Below, piece by piece: positions 56,331-64,000 of a stretch of 64,000 nt of DNA (position 1 is the first letter of the stretch; the number at the start of each line of letters is the position of its first letter). The notes under the pieces were generated by a model. It saw nothing but the letters and a program-made list of their open reading frames with translations. It was not told the origin of the DNA and did no database searches. A program made the position numbers and the translations under genes. The stretch is taken from positions 41,588,157 through 41,652,156 of the forward strand of contig OX424562.1 in assembly GCA_949152475.1 (NCBI GenBank), written 5' to 3'. This DNA comes from Terebella lapidaria. Its lineage: Eukaryota; Annelida; Polychaeta; Terebellida; Terebellidae.

Positions 56331-58850
56331 AGTTGTACCTGTGCGTCACGAATGTTGGTAGAAACTAGGTTTGGAGTTAAAATGCGCTTTATTCATCGTG
56401 GGTGACCATAATAGTTAGCCTAATAACATAATCCTTACCAGTTAGTCCCTCTCTTTCTGAATAGGACGATCATATTATTTTTTTTGCAGTCTGTATATTT
56501 TATATACATCGTATTGCTATTTTCGTACAACTATTTTGCTAACTTTCCCGCGGAGAAAAATGCGAATGTTCAAAATTGCACGATCATCTCAACATAATAG
56601 TTTGTTGTCTTTCAAGATTCTAAAAAAGAACAATTGCTTAATAGGGCTGGAATTAGTTTTTAAAACAACCCATGTGCCAATTATCTCACAGCCGGCTAAT
56701 GCTCATCGACTGAGTCTGATGCACTTTCAGACATCACACCATTGATATATAAGCCTAAAATACTGCACACTGTCATTTGGATTTGATTTTATAAATCCTC
56801 GGCTTGATGCCTATTACACTGTGAATATGGCTGTAAGGTTTGATGCTATTCTAGGACGGAATATAGTTTATATGATTCAGTAATTGTAGCTGTGGCCTGA
56901 AGCCTGAAATTCTGCCCTTGTGGGGTCAGAGCTGGGCTCCTTCGTGTCTCATCGAGTAAATACCGACCAATACTTGGTGGACACAAAGGCCAACAGTAGG
57001 CATCGCTCTATTTCAGCTCAAGCTAGGAACAATATTGCCAGCAAATTTGTTTGATTAATCCATAGTTATCAGGTATGGCCACAGATATAAACAACGCGAT
57101 TTGTTTATGATTTAAACAAAGAAAATAGCTAAAGTCCAGAAGATGTGGTTTCCATAGAGTATTCAGTCATGTTCATAACACTGACGTTCTATCAATTGAC
57201 CCCAGACATTGCTTTTCCGGTATTGCTTTAAGTTAGTATTGAGTGTCATGTGTATATTAACAATCGTGCTCATATTTCCTGCATTTTCAAATAACAGGAT
57301 TCAAAAACATGTTCAAATATGTCAAAGTTCTCATCCGAAGGATGCTTGTTAAACAATGAGATCATGCGGGAATATATGTAGATAAATCTCTTCAAAAAGT
57401 TCTAGCATTCTGTTTGGAAGAGCGAGATGTTTGCGAATGAGGTGTTCCCATTGCTCATTATATGTTTCTTCTCAAGATAGTTTAACATAAAAGCTTGCCA
57501 TTGCCAGTGCACACCTGATCTAGTTTTTTCAAGGTAGATTTGTACAGAATTTATTGTGTCGAACATATGGACTTTTAAAGCAGCTGCCTGCTTTAAAAGC
57601 AACTGCAATATTTTTTTTTCAAAACTAAATTTCATTTCAAATCATCTCATACGATATAACAAAACATATGTACAGTGATTTTGACGATTACAGCCCGTCC
57701 GAGTCGTTTTTCCATCCGTTTTAACACACATTGTATGCCAGTTCTGTATATAAACAAACGAGATGTATCCATCAAGCCCGAATGTAAACATATGTCCGAA
57801 TTGCCTTTGAAAGTCCAAATCGAGCACATTTTCCAGTTTGTATCTGCATATATAGTGAAGTTATGAGAAGATAATCAGTGATATACGATGGTGTGCATGG
57901 AATTGTCAGTCCATTTTGCACTTTTATGCTTTGTTTCCATATACAGTTCCTATATTGACGCGTGAACTACCTGCTCAAATGAGCAAAATCCCCCCCCCCC
58001 CCCCCGAAAAAAAGACTGGTTGTAACCATAACATTTGATGTGAGTACGTTTCATTCAGTTAATTTCACATGTTGATTATAATATTCAAAACATATTGCCT
58101 GTTTTCGAAGGCACCAGCGTTAATATGTGTTTATTCTGTCACAACAGATATATTAACTCCCAGAGTTGAAATACTTGAGCTTCATTTAAATGATTTCAAT
58201 AATACAACCTTATCAACTGATAACACGTGAATGACGATGTTGATCAATAGAATACACATTTAGCAATTCCTCTGCTGTAACTGCAATGTCTGGGGAAGAG
58301 TTTGATGTCCAGAAAAACAGGGGATGAAAACCATTTCCACGTTTATGGAGACATTCAAGGTTTGAAAAATATATTTGAATTATCAGTTCTTGAGGGTCGA
58401 GCACACTAATTTCATATGGTGTCAAATTGCTCGGCAATTGGCTTCGTGTGTGCTGAATAATTGTTTACAATGGATCTGCTAATGCCGAATTATGAGCGCG
58501 TTATTGAACCAAATCCAATGTCAAAATGAGGGCTCAGTGTTGTAGTTATGACAACAACATACTACAAGGAAAATTCAACAACCCTTCTCTGAAAACGTTT
58601 CATTGTAAACTTTTTCACTGACAGTAAGTATTAATCAATCACAACATTCCCTAATGGTTTACTGACCCTAAGACCCCAGTGAGCATATCCCCCGGTGAAA
58701 TATAACGTGGGACGTGTTTTTTCTCGTATGTGTAAAAGTTTGCAGATGGGTACGAATGAGAAAACGTCCTCGAGTAGATCGACACAGGGAGAGTCTGACC
58801 ATCATCCATCGCATCTTCCTTACAAAGATTCTCATCTTTTCATATCGTGT
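56331..58850. other. No supported feature
   Basis: Short unrelated open frames. A run of about 18 C lies at 57990-58007. Nothing else recognised. Confidence 0.45.
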
Positions 58851-58857
58851 GTTATGT

Positions 58858-59109
58858 ATGGGATAGTGACCCAGGTTGAGTGATTCGCCCAGTTAGTAAC
58901 CTCCCACGAGCGCGAGCGCGAGGGGGGGGGGGGTATTAACTGTGCGAATCACGAAACCGTGGTCACTATCCTATATAGTGCATGATTTCGTTTAAGGTGC
59001 GGTATGAGCACATTAGTGAGCTATGGTATATTTGAGTTGGTGCTAGGGTCCTATCTAACCAATGAGGGGGGTTAGATCACCATGGTGAAAGTCGAATACC
59101 GCACCTTAC
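58858..59109. repeat. Two adjacent inverted-repeat structures
   Basis: First pair: GGGATAGTGACCCAGG...GTGATTCGCCCAGTTAG (58860-58902) against CTAACTGTGCGAATCAC...GTGGTCACTATCC on the right (58935-58973), around a GAGCGCGAGCGCGA and G12 loop. Second pair: TAAGGTGCGGTAT (about 58994) and ATACCGCACCTTA (to about 59109), bounding a 116-bp unit. They look like small inverted-repeat elements. Confidence 0.55.
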
Positions 59110-59693
59110 TCATGATTTCACCCCCTAGAATTTCCCCCATAACGCTACAGTTCGACCAGGCATGTACATAAATGGTCACACTTGAATGGACACAATAACT
59201 GAAAATACTTGAATGAAAATTACAGTGAATACATAACTCCTTGTATATGATGCCGATTGATGTATTGCAAAAACCATGTTTTCAAAATGCGGTCAAGTGG
59301 AACCAAGATCAACAGTAACATGCAACTGACGGCTTCGGCTCAACTCAGATATTTTCATGGCGACATTCAACTCCAGAGAGCATTCTGTTGTTATGGCTAT
59401 TATGTACATAGTCCAACCGAACATGTTTCTAGTGGGTGTGTTTACCTGTTTCCCTAGTAATTTGTTTGTGTGTATTAAAGCGAACGCGGCAAGAGGCGCG
59501 CTCATTTTACCACGGAAAACACTGCAATAACGTTCAATGGTGCGAAAATGCAGAACATTGATTTTAACACAGGGGATTTCAATTCGTATTCAAACATGTT
59601 GTTATTGGCGGAATACAATAATTGCGAAACGTTATTTCTTCAAATGATGAGAACGATTGTGTGACCGGATATCAGCAAGATTTAGTGGGTGAG
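59110..59693. other. No supported feature
   Basis: Flank of the LINE to the right; no recognisable gene. Confidence 0.4.
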
Positions 59694-59880
59694 CTTTTTT
59701 TTACCCATTTTTATTTATTTTATTTTTTATTTTTTTATAAAATCATTTATTTTCACACATGTGGATGGTACACGCCGGGTATTCCCGAGCACGAGGCACT
59801 CTCCACATCTTTTTCACTGGGGACAGGGTGATAATACATACATATACATACATGTTATAATTCAATGAGTACTAGAGAAA

Positions 59881-60933
59881 TTACATGAATCTTTTTGTTT
59901 GCACAATATACTGGTGTACAGATATCATGATATCATTATTGGTAGTAACGGTACTTGTAGGATGGCCGTGCATTATGATCGAAAAAAGTTGTTTCCTGGT
60001 TAGCTCTGGATTTGATAAATATGTTTTTATTTTTTCAATCATAGCATCCCTGACCATTAGATAAGCAGGGCAATCAAGGAAATAATGGATTGGATCTTCA
60101 GTACGATGTTCGCATTTGGGACAAATGGCATTTTCGACAAAATTATAACTGAATCGTTGGGAGTTAAGGGCACTCAGCCCCATACGTATTCGGCTGAGAT
60201 TTACTTCGCCGTGTCCGTAGCCATGTGACCGTACCTTGGTTCGTTTTGCAGGAAAAATCGATTGCTTAGTTTTCTTTTTAAAATGAAGTAGAGTAGGAAG
60301 GTTTCGAATATTGGGGGCCGTTATATTCCATAACCGAATTGATGATGGGAAAAATGACATTAACGATCTCGCAAAAGGAGCGCGCAAATGGTCGTTGTTC
60401 CTCAAGACGTATCTATGATTCCGAGGAACCTCGTCAATGATTATATACAAATATTGTGGTACTTGCCTGTTAACGATTTTATAAAACAGAGATAGTTTGT
60501 AGTATTTTCTCCTCTCGCAGAGGAGCGGCCATCCAACCTCATCCATCAGAGCGCGATGACTCGTGTGTCTGTATGCTCCAGTACATAATATAGCGGCATT
60601 TCTTTGAGATTTTTCCAAAAGGTTAGACAAAAAGTTCGTGCAGTTGTCGTACAGAAGACGCCCATATTCAAGAACTGGTCTGATGAAAGATATATACATT
60701 TTTTCTTTGCAGTCACGAGGCAGTGTCCGTGAACATTGCATCAATAAATTCATCATCGGTGCCGCCTTGTGGATACGAGAACGAATATGAGCCTCCCACG
60801 ACATATTGTGGGTAAGTATTACACCAAGGTGGTTATGCTCCTGTACACGGTTTGTACACATAAAATATTGTAGGTCTATATCTAATCTCATTGCGTTTCC
60901 CTGAGATAACGATATATCCAGACTTAGGCGCAC
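59881..60933 (-). pseudogene. LINE ORF2: RT thumb and C-terminal domain
   Basis: Continues the RT after a frameshift near 60900 (the KRN/AMRLD junction): HNHLGVILTHNMSWEAHI, then SFIRPVLEYGRLLYDN (thumb), a long C-terminal helical region and a zinc-binding motif CPKCEHRTEDPIHYFLDC. Natural stop at 59881. About the first 13 residues of this open frame are out of register with the element's protein. Confidence 0.85.
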
Positions 60934-61228
60934 TAAATTTCACTGCCCATTGCTTAGCCCAAAATTCGATTTTGAGTAAGTCATCGTTCAATTCATATAT
61001 ACTCTGAACTGGATCGCGAATTATTTTCATCAATGAGCAATCATCAGCATATAAATACATATCAGTGCCAATGTCTTGTACAATATCATTCACAAAAATT
61101 AGAAAAAGTAAGGGCCCCAAGATTGAGCCCTGGGGCACACCTGCTTTTATAGCCAACCATTCAGAGTGTTGTCCGTTGATTAGCACTCGCTGCTTACGTT
61201 CCAATAAATAACTTTCCAACCAGTTCAA
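60833..61228 (-). pseudogene. LINE ORF2: RT palm
   Basis: LLNWLESYLLERKQRVLING, AGVPQGSILGPLLFLIFVND and the catalytic YLYADDCSL are all present. The upstream in-frame TGA (61244-61246, in place of a probable Gly codon between LRSF and IHGNLLNW) separates it from the previous piece; it then loses frame near 60900. Confidence 0.88.
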
Positions 61229-61243
61229 TAGATTGCCGTGTAT

Positions 61244-61432
61244 TCAAAAGCTGCGCAACTCGTGTAACAAACAGACGTGCCAGACTCTGTCAAACGCCTT
61301 TGAAATATCGAGATATACCATACAAATATCTGAACCATTGTCCAGTGCTTGGTATATTTTATGTGTAATAAGGACAAGCTGATTTATAGCAGAGTCCGAC
61401 GGTTTGAAACCTGAATTTCTCCAAGTTAGCAA
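61244..61432 (-). pseudogene. LINE ORF2: RT fingers
   Basis: WRNSGFKPSDSAINQLVLI and VYLDISKAFDRVWH (first catalytic Asp). It is joined to the upstream part through a frameshift that falls in a TATATATA run at about 61453-61462, a likely slippage lesion, and ends in the TGA noted above. Confidence 0.87.
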
Positions 61433-63057
61433 ATCGTGTTGTTTACAAAATTTATATATATATGTACAAATACGATTTTTCCTAAAACTTTACCAACAAC
61501 TGGCAGTAAAGAAATTGGTCGATAACTTGATTTCATATGTCGATCGCCTTTTTTAAAGACGGGTGTAACATTAGCTTGTTTCCATAGTGTGGGAACTCTG
61601 CCAGATGACAGTGACTCATTGTACATTTCCGCAAGCGGGTGGCAAATAGTTTCTGCCGTCTGTTTCAACAATCTCGCGCTGATCCCGTCGGGTCCATTCG
61701 ACTTATTTATGTTCAAAGTTTTCAGCATCTTATTAACACTTTCGGGTTCCACATTAATATCAGACAAGCGATTCTCTGTCATGAAATATAAGGGTGGTAA
61801 AGCGGTGGGAAGTTCGTGTAATACACCCTGAGATGCAAAAAACGTATTTAGTACATTAGCCTTTTCCACAGCTGTACAGTATGTGGCGTCATCATCAGTT
61901 AGTGACGGAACTCCCCCGTTAACCTTCATACCTGTCAGTGATTTCATCAGTTTCCAGTATTCTCTTCCCGTCGTACAGTCGCTCGCAAGTTTGTCGCGCA
62001 TTCTTTCATTATAGAGTTTTTTTGCATGTTGTCTCGTTTTTTTCGCCTCACGCCGCTTAACTTCGTAGTGTTCGTGGTTTCGCGTTCTTTGGTAGCGTTT
62101 ATGGGCACGATTGCGAATTCTATCTGCATGTTTGCATGCATTCGTTATATATGGTTTATCACGTGGGCGAACAGTGATTGTTTTGTTTGGAATGCATGTT
62201 TCTGCAGTTGAGAGCATGATATCTCTGAAGCGGATTGATGCATCTTCTATATTGAAACCAATGAAATTATTGCACTCGTTAAATTTCGCTTTTAACAATT
62301 CCATAAGAAGTTCATAATCGGCCGAGTTGTAATGCCATATCCGGCGTTTGTATGACTTGTCATTGTTGTAACAATATGACAATTCGCAAGCTATCGTACA
62401 GTGATCAAGATTCGCGAGAGGTGGCAATACCTCGACGTTTTGGATAAAACCAGGGGAGTCTGTGATTAACAGATCTAAGATGTTTGCACAATTTTCTGTG
62501 TATCGTGTAGGCTCGTCAATTAGCTGGTATAAATGACATGACTCGACCATGTCGTAAAGTTTGCAACCAACTTCACTGCGCTCGTGTTTGGACTTCCAGG
62601 TAATGCACCGGTCATTAAATTCGCCCAGAATTATCAGGTTGTCGGGATGTTCAGATAGTGATTGCATGACTGAGGACTGAAAGTCTTCGATGAAATTATC
62701 AACATCAGCGACGGATTGTTCGTGATTCAAAGGAGCTCGATAGTAAGTGGCACAGATAACTTTTTTGGAGCCAACAGATATTTCGCACCATAGGCTCTCT
62801 GTATTATCCTGATGAAGATCAGGGCGTTCTTTGAATGACAAACAATCATCAATAAACATGAGAACGCCACCACCATGTCGATTTCGATCGTTACGGATGG
62901 TGCTGTAACCTTCGATTTGCAACATATCATTGCTAATACTATTATCGAGCCATGACTCACTTATAGCAATGATGTCAAAACACTGGTCATGAACGAGACT
63001 AGATTTGATCTCGTCGAATTTCAAGTGACATTTCGTAACGGGATCTTCCGCAAGCAA
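61426..63057 (-). pseudogene. LINE ORF2: AP-type endonuclease and RT start
   Basis: Endonuclease at about residues 1-230: FDIIAISESWLDN (catalytic Glu), GGGVLMFI, CATYYRAP, LIILGEFNDRCITW, ILDLLITDSPG and NLDHCTIACEL. The usual GDFN reads GEFN here, an Asp-to-Glu change at a metal/catalytic position. A basic linker (KHADRIRNRAHKRYQRTRNH) and RT motif SSYRPISLLPVVGKVLGKI follow. It is in the same frame as the 2A leader, split from it only by a TAA at 63082-63084; the conserved-looking ICHTNARSLLAED precedes the first ATG, so ATG 63057 is not the real start. Confidence 0.88.
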
Positions 63058-63081
63058 ACTACGAGCGTTTGTATGGCATAT

Positions 63082-63297
63082 TTAAAGTTTTTTAGTTGCA
63101 GGAGGCCCTGGATTCGGTTCAATATCACCTGCAACTAACAACAGAATTGAAATATACAGTGCAATACAATGAGATGATAAAAAATATAGTGATCCAAATA
63201 TGTCGTAAGTTTTTTTGCAATTAAACTTCAATAATAAACCAGCACATGCGCTACACCAATTACCAATAGACGCTCGGTATTGCTGAAGTGAGATCAT
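63082..63297 (-). pseudogene. 2A-type leader peptide of the LINE ORF2
   Basis: 71 codons with a strongly hydrophobic stretch (YFLSSHCIALYISILLLVA) immediately followed by GDIEPNPGP, which matches the 2A consensus D-(V/I)-E-x-N-P-G-P that makes ribosomes skip a peptide bond before the last Pro. 2A-like sequences are known at the N-terminus of CR1/L2-type non-LTR elements in marine invertebrates. The endonuclease frame continues in register after a single TAA nine codons past the 2A (63082-63084), so the intact product was leader-2A-EN-RT. Confidence 0.88.
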
Positions 63298-63630
63298 TCG
63301 GCAACTAAATACAGACTTCTGTCTGATTTTCCAGTACAGTTATTATGAACAATTGAAATGTAATCGTGAAACAGAATGTGTAAAAATGAACACGTATGGT
63401 TGAAAAAAAAACAATGCAAAATTAAAAAAACCCTGCCCCAAAACCTTGAGCAACCAATCAACATGAAATACTATCTGCAATTGGCTAGATTTAGTTACAG
63501 TGGATGCGTGGATTCGCACGGGCACCTCAGTCATACTTTTGGTTGAAAAAAAGGAAGATCAATATCTTTCTATGAAGCAATTAGTTAGATGAACTGTTCA
63601 ATCAAGCACTTAAATAGTCTTAGCTAGGAC
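63298..63630. other. Spacer between NADAR piece and 2A leader
   Basis: A 63-codon minus-strand frame (63343-63534) is unrecognised. Otherwise AT-rich, non-coding in appearance; a probable inter-ORF or 5' region of the LINE. Confidence 0.4.
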
Positions 63631-64000
63631 TTAGCTCCATCTTGTCTTGGCGTCGATGTTGTGAGTATCCAGGAATTCGGATCGCAGCGACATCAGCATA
63701 TTTCCAAGCTTGTTTTGGCCTGTCCAGTTGCGTCTATCGTGAAGTTTCTTGTCATCGAGTGAAAGACCACAGCCCCATGTTTTGTCGAACGGATTTGCCT
63801 CATCGAGTATGTCACTACCAGTTTCCAGAAGCACGGTCTTGAGAAAGTTGTTCTGAGAAACATTTGCTCGGAGTCACAGGTACATAGCATCTGAGGCGAC
63901 ATCGCTCTCGCTCCATTCCTTGTCGGTCCCACTGATACTTCTACCAATTTTTTTTACGTCTGGGTTCTAGAGCAGAAAGTATGGAGGTCGCAGCTTTGGT
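63631..64000 (-). pseudogene. NADAR domain, C-terminal part (cut by window edge)
   Basis: Minus-strand frame ending at TAA (63631-63633). It shows the NADAR C-terminal half: QNNFLKTVLLETGSDILDE, ANPFDKTWGCGLSLDDKKL, NWTGQNKLGNMLMSLRSEF. These correspond line by line to the NADAR of the L1-type LINE (EASPYDKFWGCGLGLDD, NWSGKNHLGETMMHVRREL). Upstream in the same frame KKIGRSISGTDKEWSES resembles the family's middle part, separated by an in-frame TGA at about 63884; another stop occurs near the edge. The N-terminal half is outside the window. It lies in the same orientation 333 bp upstream of the 2A-EN-RT frame, so it may be the end of that LINE's ORF1. Confidence 0.8.

Larger units (their letters stand above)
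59694..63297 (-). mobile_element. CR1/L2-like LINE with 2A-type leader
   Basis: Minus-strand non-LTR element: 2A-type leader (63297-63082), APE endonuclease, reverse transcriptase and C-terminal zinc motif, then a 3' region ending in an A/T-rich tail at about 59694-59750 (AAATAAAAAATAAAATAAAT on the minus strand). Two stops and two frameshifts interrupt the single original frame. RT wording (SSYRPISLLPVVGKVLGKI, AGVPQGSILGPLLFLIFVND, DISKAFDRVWH) fits the CR1/L2/Jockey-type group. The 5' extent is uncertain and may include the NADAR piece at 63631-64000. Confidence 0.88.

Noticed and set aside
59257..59505. Overlapping 66- and 70-codon frames near the LINE tail
   Set aside because: Antisense to each other, no motifs; chance frames in the flank.

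Overview
This is a 64-kb, repeat-dominated piece of animal nuclear DNA. The BEL/Pao, Ty3/gypsy and two non-LTR retrotransposons, the many short inverted-repeat elements and the AT-rich texture all point to an invertebrate. A lophotrochozoan, probably a mollusc, is my best guess from the family mix (TATDN2-like and NADAR proteins tied to retroelements, frequent ACATGTA words). No host gene, rRNA, tRNA or CRISPR array could be supported. Every convincing coding region belongs to a mobile element.

Layout. 1-3407 (minus): a BEL/Pao gag-protease-RT frame, uninterrupted and running off the left edge. 4049-5199: a PIF/Harbinger-like inverted-repeat element with TAA target duplications. 6540-8031: an inverted-repeat element full of poly-G. 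8055-8097 and 8427-8717: two hAT-like elements of one family, the first being little more than its own two ends. 8935-28885: an anonymous ~1.48-kb repeat (X1) split by an 18.5-kb insertion. That insertion is a Ty3/gypsy element (LTRs 9678-9973 and 27849-28145, 4-bp duplication GAAC), which itself carries a 7.1-kb L1-type LINE (12830-19932, 16-bp duplication) inside its gag gene. So the nesting order is X repeat, then gypsy, then LINE. 28.9-59.6 kb: a gene-less mosaic of diverged copies of X and of a second anonymous family (Y), in both orientations, plus a hAT-like element, a 42-bp-TIR element, a long hairpin element and local tandem duplications. 59.7-64.0 kb (minus): a CR1/L2-like LINE with a 2A-type leader peptide, and upstream of it the C-terminal part of a NADAR domain cut by the right edge.

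The striking theme is domain capture by retroelements. The L1-type LINE has a NADAR (NAD/ADP-ribose-related) domain at the C-terminus of ORF1, one frameshift away from a continuous fusion. A second NADAR sits just upstream of the 2A-EN-RT frame of the CR1/L2-like LINE. The gypsy element has a helix-hairpin-helix (ComEA-like) Gag N-terminus and, after integrase, an extra gene with C2H2-like zinc fingers followed by a truncated TatD-nuclease domain. Its ~2.7-kb leader carries five copies of a structured hairpin with compensatory base changes. The BEL frame is intact as far as it can be seen; the gypsy and both LINEs carry a few stops and frameshifts, so these copies are recent but probably dead.
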